Notes: generated by a model not told the origin, from the letters alone. Numbered from the stretch's first letter, positions 42,835 through 53,959 are shown. The stretch: 64,000 bases of DNA from Pyropia yezoensis (GCA_009829735.1 CM020618.1:23297346-23361345), one strand, 5' to 3'. Made by a program: numbers and translations.

Positions 42835-43018
42835 TAGCTCCCTCCCTAGTCCGGCACGTCCTCGGGCCGAACCAGGTGCCACCGTGCACAGCCTCGAGCA
42901 CGTCCACACCGGTGCCGAGGTCGAGCGTCTTCACCCTGGTCACGATCACCTGCTCCGGTTCTCTGCCCCCCTTCTCTCCTTCACCTTGGCCCTCGCGTTC
43001 CCCCGGAGTCTGGACGTC

Positions 43019-45135
43019 ATGTCCAGTTCCAAGATCCAAGCTGGGCCCGTGGTTCCGGCGGTGAGTGTTGCGGAGGAGAACTCGGGTAGTCGCGCCCCTC
43101 TCCTGCCTCCGGTTCCTCGGGTGTCGATGTCGGCGCCGGTCGCCACGGCGGGGACGGATCGGGTTCCCCCGGCTTCTGTGATGCACCCGGTCGAGACCCC
43201 CCCGGTGGGTCTCCCGGAGATGCTTCTTGGGCAGGACCCTCTGGCGGGCCGGCGCTACTCCACGGTGGTCGGCAACGCCGGCGCGGCCCAGTGCCAGCAG
43301 GATTGCTTGGACCTCTGGCGCAAGGAATTCCAGCGCGGGGTCCTGACCGAGATGGATAAGGCTCGTCTTCACACGGCGGACCAGATGCGCCTGGCACAAG
43401 ACCGCTCCCAGAGCTTCTCGGGTTCCTCTTGGGTCGCTCGTCTGGAGGATCTCCCCTTCGCGCTGGTGCTGGATCTGCCCTTGACCGAGCGTCGCGTGTC
43501 CGCGTCCGTTCTCTGGTGGCCGGAGGAGGAAGGGTACGTCCACCGGGCGCTCAAGGTCTGGGACGAGGCGCTCAAGGGGTCGGGGAGCCTGAACTGCGAC
43601 CCCCGTCCGAGCATGGTCGCTCTGGAGCCGCCTTTCCTGACCCGGAAGTACTCCAAGTTGTCACCGGCACGGGAGCAAGGCGAGCGACGCGGCCGTCAGC
43701 GTGACCTCCTCGTGAGCTGCAACCATCAGGAGTTCTGGAAGCTGGATAAGGCTAACCGGGCGGCGTACTACCCCAAGGTCATCCCGCAGCAGCAGCAAGT
43801 CGAGATCCCGGTCGGGTTTGCTCCTTCCAGCATCCCCTTCACCTGGTACCTCTTGGACGCCTTGACTCAGGCGTCGATCAAGGGCTTCTTCCACTCGATC
43901 CCGTACATGATGTACACGTCCGAGATGACAGTCTTGGCGGCCAACCACTGGCTTCACGAGGTCTTGGTGTCCAACCGGCTTTGGTTTCTCCCTGACCTCC
44001 TGATGGTCTGGATTGTCGACAAGCTGACCGTCGACTTCCTGTGCAGCCAGGACGAAGAGTACAAGGGGCTCTTCCAGGCGATGATTGACTTCCGGCGTCT
44101 GGTGCCGGTGCATGACCGGAACTTTTGAACGCGATTGCCGACCAGAACCGCCCGCGTCGGGATGGCTTCGGTTGGGCGCAGGTGGTCTACCAGTCTTCTC
44201 CGGCCAAGGTGCAGCTGGCGACGCCGCTTCCGGCGTGGCCGCAGCTAGGTAGCTTTCCTGCCCCGGCCGCCCTTGATCTTGTGCCAGTTGGGCCGCCGGT
44301 GCAGGAGTCGGGATGGGCCGCGGCGGTCGGTCAGGCGTCTGCGGCGGCTCCGCTTCCTCCTGTTGCACCTGTCGCCCCGGTGGCCTCGCCCGATCCGTCG
44401 CCGGCGCGTTCACGCCCTGTTCCGGCTGTGCCGGTACTTCAAGCTCCTCCGGCACCGCGCCTGTCTGCGGCGAGTCTGGGGGTGACCGTGCGGTCGCCTA
44501 CCACTCCGGCCGCTCCGCCTCGGACGCCTTCTTCCAACGCCGGCGGCGCTGTGCCTTCGCTGGAGTTGGGTACTCCGGTTTCGGGGGCCGTTGTGGACCG
44601 TCCGGTGGTGTCATCCTCGGGGCGGTTCGGGATTCCGGCGCCGACTCTGCGCCTTACCCGCTTCCGGGTGCCTGACTGGTACCTGATCCAAGGTGGTCCG
44701 ACATGCGACCAGTACGACGTCGGTATGATTGAAGACCAGCTGGGTCGTCTTCCGGTGCAGGTTGGAGGCGTTGGGTCCTCCCTGGTGCTGGGTACTGACG
44801 CCAGCGTCTTGAACAACGTGGTCGACCGGGTGTTTGCTTGCGCGGACAGCGGCCAGATGTCGAACAGCCCGGTGGTTGGCGAACTTCTGGCGACCTTGAC
44901 GCGGCATGGCTTGGCCCAGCAGAGGTCAGAAACCTTCACTGGCTTCCAGGGGCGCCGACGGGCATATCTGGATGAGCGGGAGCCCCCGGCAACTACCGGT
45001 ACTACTCCGATGGCGTCATACCAGGATGCACCGCGTCCACCGCACTACGTCATCCCGGCTTCCTCCGGTTCCCGTCGTGCCGCGGAGGCAGCGCTGGAGG
45101 ACACTCCCGCGGCTCAGCGTCCGCGCCGGAAGTAG
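43019..45135 (+). pseudogene. Convergent (antisense) ORF of family C (second copy)
   Basis: Near-identical to 29319-31436 but with one break in this copy. If the two blocks are the same locus assembled twice, the break may be a sequencing error and not a real mutation. Confidence 0.75.
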
Positions 45136-45280
45136 TAGTTGGAGGCAAGGAGGGTGAGGGTCTTGGGAGAAGCGAGGAGGGAAGAGGCGGAGAGAAGGGT
45201 TGCCCGAGCGGGTGCTTGTTTTCCTTGATTGTTTCATGCTTGTATTGCGTGTTCTCCTTGATATACCCGTTCCCTTCTTC

Positions 45281-48200
45281 TCAATCCTCTTGTTCCGCAT
45301 CCGTTGCGGATGAACTCGGCTCGTCCCGAGGGTCTTGGTTGGCCCCATCCTCTTGGTCCTCCTCCGAGTCCGACTCCAGAATCTTGCCGGCTCTGGCCAC
45401 TGGAGTGCCCTCTATCCCGTTCCGTCGCGTGTAGGCACAGACATCCGTGATGGGTAGCCGGTTTGAGGGTTCCCAGGTATCCTCTGCCGGGTTAAAACCG
45501 AACCAGCGTACTCGCAGGTACAGGCGTCCGTCTCTCCAGGCATGGTCCACAAACTTGTCGTAGACATATTCCCGGCCTTCTTCTTGGGATAGCCAGGGTA
45601 CTGCGGCGCGCTTGCGCCGGGTCAAATCCCGTTGGCTTGGCGGTGGAGCTCGGGTGACATGGTCGCTGCTCACGCGGTACGGGGAGCCATCCACGTCTAG
45701 AAGAAAGGTCCAACCGTCCGTATTCAGGATCTCATAAGGTCCATCCGTCTTCGAGTCCAGCTTCCCCCGGGTCTTGCTATGGTAGTCCACAAAAACCCAG
45801 TCGCCACCACCCAGTTCCTTGTTCTTTTCCCGAACGCCCTTGTCATAGCCCCGCTTGTATCGCTCCTGGGTCTTCGAGCTTGACTCCTTGACTCTTGGGA
45901 GCAGGAGCTTCAGTTGTTCCAGGAACTCATCCTTTGCCTTGGGACCTGACTTCAGTGCAGGCTGGAGACCGTCTGGTATTCTTTCCAGGGAGAAGTTGGT
46001 CAGCCGCCTTGGGGTGACAAAGTCGAGTGGAGCGACCCCCGTTGTCCGGTGACCTCGGGAGTTGTAGGCTAGAGTGAGGACAGCCAGGAGCTCGTCCCAG
46101 TCTTCTTGGTGCTCCTCCACGTAGTGCCGTAGCATGTCTACTAGGGTCCGGTTGAATCGTTCCACCTGGCCGTTCGTTTGAGGGTGGTACGTCGTAGTGT
46201 ACAAGTTCTTGATGCTCATCAGGTCACAGACTCCTTGGAAGAACAGGGATGCAAACTGGGGACCGTTGTCGGTCAAGACGGAGTCTGGAGGGCCGTAGGC
46301 AGCTATCCAGTACTCGCAGAAGGCTGACGTGACATCCAGAGCCGTGATGGTCCTCAGCGGGATTGCTCGAGTAAACTTGGAGAACCGGTCACATATGATG
46401 AGCAGGTATATGTTGCCACTGGATGTTTCAGGTAGGGGCCCCAGGATGTCCATGCTTAAGCTTGCAAAGGGCTCCGCCGCAGGGAATAGGCGTAGCTTAA
46501 AAGTCTTCTTCCTCTGGGACAACCGGCTCCTTGCACACGAAACACAAGCCTCCAGGTACATATGGACGTCACTGGCCATGGTTTCCCAGTAATAGTGTCG
46601 TCTCATGGAAGCATACATCCGATTGATACCAGGATGTCCGGCCTGGGGAGACGAGTGCTCCAGGCGTAGGATGTCAGCTCGTAGGCCCCGGGGTACGTAG
46701 ACTTGAGTGGCCCCATCGAAGGGTGACACCCGTACTAGGAGTCCGTCCGTAGACTCGGAGAAACGACTGCTCCGGTTCAGGTCCATTTGGTGGCGAAGCT
46801 CCAAGCATTGAGGATCCGTCAGTTGTGCCTCCAGCATCCGGTGAATGGTCACCGGTTGATGAGCTTCAGGTGTCTCATACAGGGGAGCGTGCCAGCCACG
46901 TCCGACATTCGGGAGGATGAAGAAAGATATTTCCTCCGGGATAGGACCGGTATCGGCTGCAGGAGTCTCCAGCCGGGACATGGTGTCGGCGCAGTGGTGC
47001 TCCCTCCCTGCTCTGGTGCACACCTTGTACTTGAACTCCAAAAGGCGTAGGCGCCACCGGGCGACCCTTCCTTGACTACTGTCCATACATAGCAGCCACC
47101 TTAGGCTGGCGTGGTCCGTCCGGATGAGGAACTCTTGTCCTTCAAGATATGGCCGTAACAGGAAGCAAGCCCAGACGACTGCCAAGCACTCGCGCTCGGT
47201 CGTGGAATAGTTCTTCTCAGCTGGAGTCAAGACGCGACTGTAGTAGCCTATAGGGAGAAAGTGCCCATCAGGTTGCTGCTGGAGTAGTGAGCATCCCACC
47301 TGGACGCCACAGGCATCCGTCTCCAGAACAAACTGACCCTCCCGCTTGGGTAACGCCAGTACTGGAGTGGTGGTCAGGCGCTTCTTGAGCTCTTCGAAGG
47401 CCGCGGTCTGCTTCTCGTCGAACACCGGGAGTTGTGCGGGAAGCTTCTTGCTGGTCAGCTTGGTCAGTGGCCGGGCAATCAGAGCATAGTCCCGCACGAA
47501 CCGGCGATAGACGTTGCACATACCCAGGAAGCTCTTGAGTTCCGTCTGGGTTTTGGGTTGCCGTGCATGCCGGAGGGCCTTGATGTTCTTCTCATTGACT
47601 CGGAGCTCCCCCGGACTCAGCACATGCCCCAGATACTCCACCTCAGTCTGAAACAGGTGGCACTTCTCGGCCTTGAGGGTAACTCCAGCCTTGGACAGGA
47701 GGGCCAGGACCTCCCGAAGGTGCTCCAGGTGTTCCGCTGGGGTCTTGGAGAAAACGATAATGTCATCCAGGTAGACCAAACATGTTCTCCACCTTAGCCC
47801 GGACAGGATGATGTCGATGGCTCTTTGGAAGGTCGCCGGAGCATTGGTGAGACCAAAAGGAAGACGCTTGCACCGGAATAGTCCCAGGTGGCTCGTGAAG
47901 GTGGTCTTGTCCTTGTCATTGTCAGCCAGAGGGATCTGCCAGTACCCGGCATTACAATCCAGCGTCGAGAAGAGGGTGGCATCACCAAGAAAGTCGAGGC
48001 AATCATCCATCCGGGGTATCGGGTATACGTCCTTGACTGTCATCTCGTTCAGGCGCCGGTAGTCAACACAGAAGCGGAAGTGACCGCCGGTTTTCGGGAC
48101 GACTACCACCGGGAAAGCCCACTTGCCATCAGACAGCTCGATAACATCCATCTTGAGCATCTTGTTAACCTGCTTCTCAATCTCATCCTGGCGATGAGGT

Positions 48201-49240
48201 CCGGCCCGATATGGTTGCATGTGTACTGGCTTAGCTTCCGGCTTGAGTTGAATCCGGTGTAGAGTGGCGTCCATCTTGCCCAGCTCTCCCGACCACAGGT
48301 GCCGATATTCCTGGAGAAGCTTTTCCACTGCCTCCTTCAAGTCGGGAGGGACATTTTCTTGCTTGACCTTCGGCATCCCGGGATGTGCTTGTTCGGGTTT
48401 CGGAGTAGCGCTGCCAGCCTGCTCTTGCTTCGGAGGTACGTCTAAGGCCGTCAAGTTGGATGCCAGTTCTTGTTGCAGGTTCAGGAGGTCTTCCTTGCTC
48501 ATAGCACGGGCGGATCCCCGGTAAGGCTCTGCTGTACCAACTCGGGTGCCCTTGGCGAGGGTTATTGGCTTCCGGCTCACGTTGACGATTAGCACCGAGA
48601 ACGGGGTGTGCCTTTCTACCTTCTTGTGATGTCCGTGGGCCAAGTATAACCGGTGTTTCGCCAGAAATTCCTTACGTCCGTAGATCAGGCATTGACCTGC
48701 AATCCGGGTCGTTACTTGAACCTTGGTCTCCGAGCGAGGAGGTAGGAGCACCGGTTTGAAGAGAGTCAAGGTAGAGGGTGGGATGCGTTCCCTCTTGCTC
48801 TTGGCTACACGAACCTTGGCGTCCAGATGCTCCAATACCGGTGACACAAACCCATGGTTGAACTGGACCTTCCCTTCTCCGGGTAGGATACTCTTGACAT
48901 GCTGCTTCTGGAAGTCCCAGCCTAGGATGAGGGGGACTGATAGGGTCTTGACTACTAGAAAGGGAAAAAGCATTGGTTCATTGTTGACATAGATGGCGAC
49001 AGGAAGACGGCCAAGCGGTCGTAGGGTTTGACCCGAAGCGTCGACGATATGGGTCCGGGTAGGCGCTCTCCAGGCATGTCGACGCCAGCCGGGAGGTAAC
49101 AGGTTCTCAGTGATGACGCTTGGTCCGGCTCCCGTGTCAACCACCGGCGTAACAGCTTGGGGGAGACTATCCCCCACACGCATACGAGCATTAATCTTGA
49201 GGTTTTCTTTACGCAGGACGAGCAATGTCCCCTTGAACAA
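45281..49240 (-). CDS. C pol polyprotein (second copy), 1319-codon open frame
   Basis: Identical in layout to 31582-35541: DTGA protease, YLDDIIVFS reverse transcriptase, RNase H, H2C2 and D-D-E integrase, chromodomain and acidic tail ending TDAEQED. The translations of the two copies show no difference that I could see. Even silent drift seems very low, which fits duplicated assembly of one locus. Confidence 0.88.
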   Translation of the reverse strand: MFKGTLLVLRKENLKINARMRVGDSLPQAVTPVVDTGAGPSVITENLLPPGWRRHAWRAPTRTHIVDASGQTLRPLGRLPVAIYVNNEPMLFPFLVVKTLSVPLILGWDFQKQHVKSILPGEGKVQFNHGFVSPVLEHLDAKVRVAKSKRERIPPSTLTLFKPVLLPPRSETKVQVTTRIAGQCLIYGRKEFLAKHRLYLAHGHHKKVERHTPFSVLIVNVSRKPITLAKGTRVGTAEPYRGSARAMSKEDLLNLQQELASNLTALDVPPKQEQAGSATPKPEQAHPGMPKVKQENVPPDLKEAVEKLLQEYRHLWSGELGKMDATLHRIQLKPEAKPVHMQPYRAGPHRQDEIEKQVNKMLKMDVIELSDGKWAFPVVVVPKTGGHFRFCVDYRRLNEMTVKDVYPIPRMDDCLDFLGDATLFSTLDCNAGYWQIPLADNDKDKTTFTSHLGLFRCKRLPFGLTNAPATFQRAIDIILSGLRWRTCLVYLDDIIVFSKTPAEHLEHLREVLALLSKAGVTLKAEKCHLFQTEVEYLGHVLSPGELRVNEKNIKALRHARQPKTQTELKSFLGMCNVYRRFVRDYALIARPLTKLTSKKLPAQLPVFDEKQTAAFEELKKRLTTTPVLALPKREGQFVLETDACGVQVGCSLLQQQPDGHFLPIGYYSRVLTPAEKNYSTTERECLAVVWACFLLRPYLEGQEFLIRTDHASLRWLLCMDSSQGRVARWRLRLLEFKYKVCTRAGREHHCADTMSRLETPAADTGPIPEEISFFILPNVGRGWHAPLYETPEAHQPVTIHRMLEAQLTDPQCLELRHQMDLNRSSRFSESTDGLLVRVSPFDGATQVYVPRGLRADILRLEHSSPQAGHPGINRMYASMRRHYYWETMASDVHMYLEACVSCARSRLSQRKKTFKLRLFPAAEPFASLSMDILGPLPETSSGNIYLLIICDRFSKFTRAIPLRTITALDVTSAFCEYWIAAYGPPDSVLTDNGPQFASLFFQGVCDLMSIKNLYTTTYHPQTNGQVERFNRTLVDMLRHYVEEHQEDWDELLAVLTLAYNSRGHRTTGVAPLDFVTPRRLTNFSLERIPDGLQPALKSGPKAKDEFLEQLKLLLPRVKESSSKTQERYKRGYDKGVREKNKELGGGDWVFVDYHSKTRGKLDSKTDGPYEILNTDGWTFLLDVDGSPYRVSSDHVTRAPPPSQRDLTRRKRAAVPWLSQEEGREYVYDKFVDHAWRDGRLYLRVRWFGFNPAEDTWEPSNRLPITDVCAYTRRNGIEGTPVARAGKILESDSEEDQEDGANQDPRDEPSSSATDAEQED

Positions 49241-49368
49241 ACAGGGTGTCCAGGCGGCTACCGGTTGAGCAGGTAACCGCCGTCCTTTCTCCCGGCACGC
49301 AAGGGGAGAACAGGTAGAAGTACCCTGCCGTTGGAGGTTCGGGAAGACACTTCGGGAGAGCGCCTGCC

Positions 49369-51129
49369 CTACTCGTTTCCCGGGTCCGAGGAGTCCTTAG
49401 AGGTTTCGGTCTCCAGGTCAAAGTCCGTAGGAGCTTCCCTTGCCAGAGCCTCCGTGATGCTCTGTAAGGTTGCCACTCGGATTGCGTGTACCTGTGCCTG
49501 GTCCATCTTGGAGGGTGCTCGCCGGTCAGCCCAGTTGACCGCCTTTGCAAAGACCAGTCCTTGACGCTTGAGTTTCTCCTGGAGGTCCTTGGGAATGGTC
49601 GGGCACTGGTAGGACATGTGATCCTCCTTCTGGCACAGCCAACAAGACCGGAACCGCTGGTTCTTGACTTGCTTGGGGGCGACCAGGGATGGTTGCTCCT
49701 TGGAAACGAAGCCGCCCCACTTGTCCCCTGACCCCATGGGTGAGGCCTCGCCAACTGCGAGTACTGGTACAGGGCTATCACCTCCCTTATACTTGTCGGG
49801 TCCGGGTCGAGCTCGCGACAACGGCTCGGGAGTTGATACCATGGGAGCTTGGAGGGCCCTGGCTTTCCGGTACTTGCCCTGGGTGTAGGCCATCAACTGC
49901 TGGAAGGTATGTTCTTGATGTTCCTGGTTGTAGTTTTCCGCATCCACTTGAAGATATTCAGGAAGCCCTTCCGAGAAGATCATCTTGAGCCTGTCCTCAG
50001 GGTAAACGTTGCCACAAGCATCGCTCATCTCCCGGACACGACGGGCGAACGCGTCTGGAGTCTCTTGTCTTTCCATGGTTGCCCGGTTCAGCCTGCCGAC
50101 TGCTTGACGCAGAGAGTCCGCGTCAGCGTAGTTGGACAGGAGCCAGTTGACCGCCTCCGGATAACTCGCGACGGTACGTCCGACAATGTGTCCGGCAGAG
50201 TCTGGTAGAACCTGTGCAAACCGCTGTTCCGCTTCTCCGGTCATGAAGTTAACCAGGAGGTAGAGAGCCTTGCCCTCAGACACATCGTTGTCATTGCATG
50301 CCTTGACAAACCGGCGAAGGAAGGCAAAGATAAGCGCCTGTCTCTTCCCGGAGAACTTAGGATGTCCCCCGAAGCTCGGCTGCATTCGCCGGTTCAGGGA
50401 CGCCATCTTCTTGGCCATCTTCCGGGTGTAACCTTGGTCTTGGTTCTCCAGCCGGTAGTTACCCCAATACGTGACCCTGTTCAGGGTGGCATCTCCCACT
50501 TGGTGGGCAGGGAAGTCAAACTCGACTAGCCTGCGCCGGGTGGGACCGGGAGATGCATCCCAATCATATCCCTCCTCAGAGCTGGAGGAACTGGTCTCGC
50601 TGGTGCTAGAGCGACGGCGATGACGCCGACGCCTTCGGCTGCTCCGGTTACCGGTCTTGGAGCTCCCCGCCCCATAGGATGCAAGGGGAGGAAACGCTTG
50701 GCCGGTCCCAGGAGTCGAGGTCTCAGGGAGACCCGTAGAACCAGTCACAACGGTGCCTCTGGCATCGCTAGTGCCCACAGGAAGAGGTGTATACACCCAG
50801 CTGCCATGTGTGGGTCCAGGAGTAAACACACCAGGGGCTATCCCTGGAGGTTGAGGAGTAGAACCGACAGGAGGGAGACGTCTGCTGCGAGCGGACTCAA
50901 ACGCCGTTGACCCCGGGGTGACTCCCACAGGAGGAACAGCCGGAGGAACGGGAGCAGGTGGTGCTTGGCCGTCTGTGGACTCCAGTCCGCTACCGGATGT
51001 CACACCCAGGTCTGCTTCACCCGTAGGGAGAACGCCGGGTTGGGCACCGTCCCCCGCGGTGACCAGGGATGCGTCAAGGGACGCGGGGTCTACCCCTTCG
51101 GGCACCGTCGTGCCAGGGAGGGTAGCCAT
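49369..51129 (-). CDS. C gag
   Basis: The ATG at 51129 (MATLPGTTVPEG) is preferred; the frame is open further upstream but without support. The N-terminal about 170 residues are Pro/Thr/Gly-rich. A basic arginine-rich patch and a serine run follow. The capsid-like helical region has FLRRFVKACNDND, SEGKALYLLVNF and RQAVGRLNRATMERQ. The single CCHC knuckle, C-WL-C-QKED-H-MSYQ-C, is near residue 515. The C-terminus is acidic. Gag forms the virus-like particle core and packages RNA in this family. It has the same overall layout as the B gag. Confidence 0.85.
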   Translation of the reverse strand: MATLPGTTVPEGVDPASLDASLVTAGDGAQPGVLPTGEADLGVTSGSGLESTDGQAPPAPVPPAVPPVGVTPGSTAFESARSRRLPPVGSTPQPPGIAPGVFTPGPTHGSWVYTPLPVGTSDARGTVVTGSTGLPETSTPGTGQAFPPLASYGAGSSKTGNRSSRRRRRHRRRSSTSETSSSSSEEGYDWDASPGPTRRRLVEFDFPAHQVGDATLNRVTYWGNYRLENQDQGYTRKMAKKMASLNRRMQPSFGGHPKFSGKRQALIFAFLRRFVKACNDNDVSEGKALYLLVNFMTGEAEQRFAQVLPDSAGHIVGRTVASYPEAVNWLLSNYADADSLRQAVGRLNRATMERQETPDAFARRVREMSDACGNVYPEDRLKMIFSEGLPEYLQVDAENYNQEHQEHTFQQLMAYTQGKYRKARALQAPMVSTPEPLSRARPGPDKYKGGDSPVPVLAVGEASPMGSGDKWGGFVSKEQPSLVAPKQVKNQRFRSCWLCQKEDHMSYQCPTIPKDLQEKLKRQGLVFAKAVNWADRRAPSKMDQAQVHAIRVATLQSITEALAREAPTDFDLETETSKDSSDPGNE

Positions 51130-51319
51130 GTTGGTCTCTTGACAGCCACAGTCCAGTTGCCTGCGTGTCCAAAGATCGCCAGACCACAAGAGAGGGGTTG
51201 GAGAGCCAGGAATGGGATTCCCGTGAACGGGTGCAAATAATTCCCAAACCACAGAAAAAGGCAGAACAGGAACAACCCAACCGCTGCTCCCAAAGGTCTC
51301 TTCTCAAACACTCCAATCA

Positions 51320-51337
51320 TCCCCTGCTGCTCCACCA
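51320..51337 (-). promoter_or_regulatory. C primer-binding site
   Basis: The minus strand reads TGGTGGAGCAGCAGGGGA four bases after the 5' LTR. It is identical to the sites of A1 and B1. Confidence 0.78.
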
Positions 51338-51341
51338 AATA

Positions 51342-51912
51342 TGTGGTATAAAACTCGATCCTCTCAGACACGTGTCAATATCCCTCGGGGGAAAGGGACA
51401 GGTAACACAGAAAGGGGAACTACGAGAATGGTATGCCTGTTGCCTCACGTGCCTGCTCGCAGAGCAAACAGATACGCACGGTAGTGCACACGGGGAAGAG
51501 GAAAGCAAACGCGCAGTTGTCTTTTTCCTGCGGGCGCGGGCCAGGGGCGCCTCGCTGTCCCTCGTAACGTGCATCCGGGGGAGCCTCGGCACGTTGGCCA
51601 GGTAGCCCCCCCATAACCCCGAGTGGCCCCGACCCGAGTCTAACCTCGTCAGGTCGGGGGCCACTATCACTACTAATTCTATTCCCACTCACTAATCTCA
51701 CACTCAAATTCTCTCAAATCAAGTCCCTCACAAGTATGCAAAAACCCATCAGCAATCCCTCTTTCACGTGTGGATAGCGTAGTCCACCGCATCCCAGTGC
51801 CGGGCACGGGCCACGGCCGCCAACCATCACCACACGGCGGGTGTGTTCTGGCACCTGGTGCCCTCTGGTTGTAGTCCCCGGTCGGCGCCAAGTCGGGGCC
51901 AGGGATGCTACA
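51342..51912 (-). repeat. C 5' LTR
   Basis: 571 bp, TGTGGTATAAAACTCG to ATGCTACA. The outer side meets the ACTCC duplication at 51913-51917, after which B2 sequence continues. Confidence 0.9.
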
Positions 51913-52099
51913 ACTCCCTTAGGTCGCCGCAGTATCCGGCACGGTTGGTTCGTCCTCCTGGCCCACTTGGCCGAGGCTTCCGTTGTGAGCTTCGGACGAC
52001 CAGCCCCAACGGTCATTCGTTTCCCGCCGACTTGGCGTCCAAATCTGAGGGCGGGGAGGAAGACGACGAGTCCGAGGACGACGTGTCTGCCTCCTCCGC

Positions 52100-53959
52100 C
52101 TAGGGTGTGGCCACCGCGACGACCGGTCGAGACCCACCCTCGCGGCGTGAACGTACTTCGTTCGTAGCCGACTTCTTACTCGCATTCCTAACAAGTTGTT
52201 GGATGCGTTTACTCAACTTGGGGCAATCATATGCCCAGTGTCCATCGGAGTTGCAGTTCCAACACCGATGGTCTGTTCCGGGAGGGGTCTTCCCAACTGG
52301 GGAAGACGAAGGGATACCCTGGGAAGTTCCCACGGCAGCTACCACCCTCTCCTTGCGGATTCGGCGTGCCTCTCTCAACTCTCTGGCCTGGCACGCCTCC
52401 TCCCGTTCCTTGGCCAACTCGGCCTGACGCTCCTGGCGTTGTTCCTCCCGCAACTTGCGGTAGGCCTCGCCTCTGCGATAGGCGAACCTAGCCAACTCAG
52501 CCAGGGTCGCCCGGGCAGTGTTATGCTCCCGGGTCTCCATCCGGACTGACCAATGGAGTCCCTCCACAAACCGACTCTTTACCACAGCTTGTGGATGAAG
52601 AAACCCACAAGGATTGTTGAGCTTACGGACTCGCTCCGCAAAGAACAACTCGTCCTCCGCCTCTTCCTGATGGGCTTGCGTAAACTCCTCGACTTGAGAA
52701 GCCAACGCTGCCTCATCAACCATGGCTCTCAACAACCAGTTGACGAGCTCCAAATAGGACGTCACCTCCCCAGCGCTTCCACTTGAGGAGCTGGGCATGA
52801 CGGACATAAGTTCTGTCCGTAGGTCGCCCTTCGTAAACTCCTGTAGCATGTAAAAAGCCATGCCTTCACTTATGGCATTGTCGTCACAGGCTTTTGTGAA
52901 ACGACGTAGGAACTCAAGGACACGGAGGGGGGGGGTTCCATCCCACTCCGCTTTGTGCCCAAAAGAATGACGTGCATTCTTCTTGGCACGGCCCATGGCT
53001 CGGGCCTGGTCAGGACCATACACCACCGACTTGTTGTGGAGGGCGTAGGTCTCACAGGCAAAGATCCTCTGGTAGACCGGGTTGGCTACCTGGATCTTTG
53101 GCGGCACCTCACGTTGAGGGAACAGCCGCTGTGGCACTGGGGTAAGTTCACCCTCAGTGCCTGTAGTCTGGTACGGCGAGCTTGGTGTAGCCGCCGACGT
53201 TTCCGAGGGGAACTCCCCCGTGAAGGGCGTGCGCCCCACCGAGAATGGTGCGGCTCCCATGTTGGGAGTCACAGGGGTCCCCCCCTGTTCGGGGCGACCC
53301 GGAATAGGCGTCAGGGGAGATTCCCCCTGCGCCTGCGGGCTCGAAAGCCCCAATCCGGTCTGGACATTAAGGCCATCTGGCAAACTCGCCACAATCTGAT
53401 TCAGAATAGTATTCGTCATCGTGACCACCAGGTCCGGCAACGTCTGCCGCAACACATTGGTCGCCTCCCGACGGACAGCTTCCGCGAGGAGGGGATTGAC
53501 GACTCCAGTTGAGTCTCGGTCCGCCTCCGGGAGTCCACCTGAGGGGTAACCACGTTCCTCAGGGGTCTCAACCGGGGGCATGGGCGCGAGCCCATCGCCG
53601 ACCAACGGAGGTCCGCCGTCCTCCGAAAGCCTAGTTGGCGACGACTCCAAGCCAAAGTTGGCTCCAACCCGAGTGGAACCCGCGGGGACAGTCCTCACCC
53701 CTTGGGACGTTCCCGTTGAGTATACCACACGGTGGCCAGACTTCGGCCCACCCACATCAGAAGTGTCACCCGAGTGAACTCCCGACTGAGTCGGGGTGGC
53801 CTGATGCCCGCCCGCACTTCCAGTCCTGCTGGCTTGAGGGACCTCTAGTCCCTCTGCGACCCCAGGTAAACCCACCTGTGTCTCACCAGTATTCAAAGGC
53901 ACTGAAGTACGTGCGTCACCCGTGTACTCCCCGGACGACGGGGGGTCCGAGCTAGCCAT
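52100..53959 (-). CDS. B2 gag
   Basis: Open from the ATG at 53959 (MASSDPPSSG) to 52100. It has a low-complexity N-terminal half, a capsid-like region with EFLRRFTKACDDNA and AFYMLQEFTKGD, a coiled-coil segment rich in R and E, and the CCHC knuckle C-WN-C-NSDG-H-WAYD-C near the C-terminus. It matches the B1 gag and resembles the C gag. The short stretch 51918-52100 to its left is the start of pol before element C. Confidence 0.83.
   Translation of the reverse strand: MASSDPPSSGEYTGDARTSVPLNTGETQVGLPGVAEGLEVPQASRTGSAGGHQATPTQSGVHSGDTSDVGGPKSGHRVVYSTGTSQGVRTVPAGSTRVGANFGLESSPTRLSEDGGPPLVGDGLAPMPPVETPEERGYPSGGLPEADRDSTGVVNPLLAEAVRREATNVLRQTLPDLVVTMTNTILNQIVASLPDGLNVQTGLGLSSPQAQGESPLTPIPGRPEQGGTPVTPNMGAAPFSVGRTPFTGEFPSETSAATPSSPYQTTGTEGELTPVPQRLFPQREVPPKIQVANPVYQRIFACETYALHNKSVVYGPDQARAMGRAKKNARHSFGHKAEWDGTPPLRVLEFLRRFTKACDDNAISEGMAFYMLQEFTKGDLRTELMSVMPSSSSGSAGEVTSYLELVNWLLRAMVDEAALASQVEEFTQAHQEEAEDELFFAERVRKLNNPCGFLHPQAVVKSRFVEGLHWSVRMETREHNTARATLAELARFAYRRGEAYRKLREEQRQERQAELAKEREEACQARELREARRIRKERVVAAVGTSQGIPSSSPVGKTPPGTDHRCWNCNSDGHWAYDCPKLSKRIQQLVRNASKKSATNEVRSRREGGSRPVVAVATP

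Larger units (their letters stand above)
42231..51112 (-). repeat. 8.9-kb direct duplicate of 28531-37406
   Basis: The two blocks are offset by exactly 13,700 bases at their left ends and match almost throughout. The duplicate starts with 33 bp of B2 pol-leader flank, the ACTCC duplication and the C LTR, as in the first copy. The left junction at 42230/42231 shows no transposon end. Confidence 0.9.
42264..51912 (-). mobile_element. C Ty3/Gypsy LTR retrotransposon, complete copy
   Basis: LTRs of 571 bp lie at 42264-42834 and 51342-51912, and the element is 9649 bp long. It is followed on the right by ACTCC and resumed B2 sequence. The primer-binding site is at 51320-51337 and the polypurine tract at 42835-42849. 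Gag (49369-51129) and pol (45281-49240) are open; the convergent ORF has one break in this copy but is open in the other. By eye the LTRs differ by about 2%. Of all elements here its gag-pol looks the most whole. Confidence 0.88.

Noticed and set aside
42264-51912. A second independent insertion of element C
   Set aside because: The second copy carries the same 33 bp of B2 flank and the same ACTCC as the first, which only duplication of an existing insertion or of the assembly can produce.
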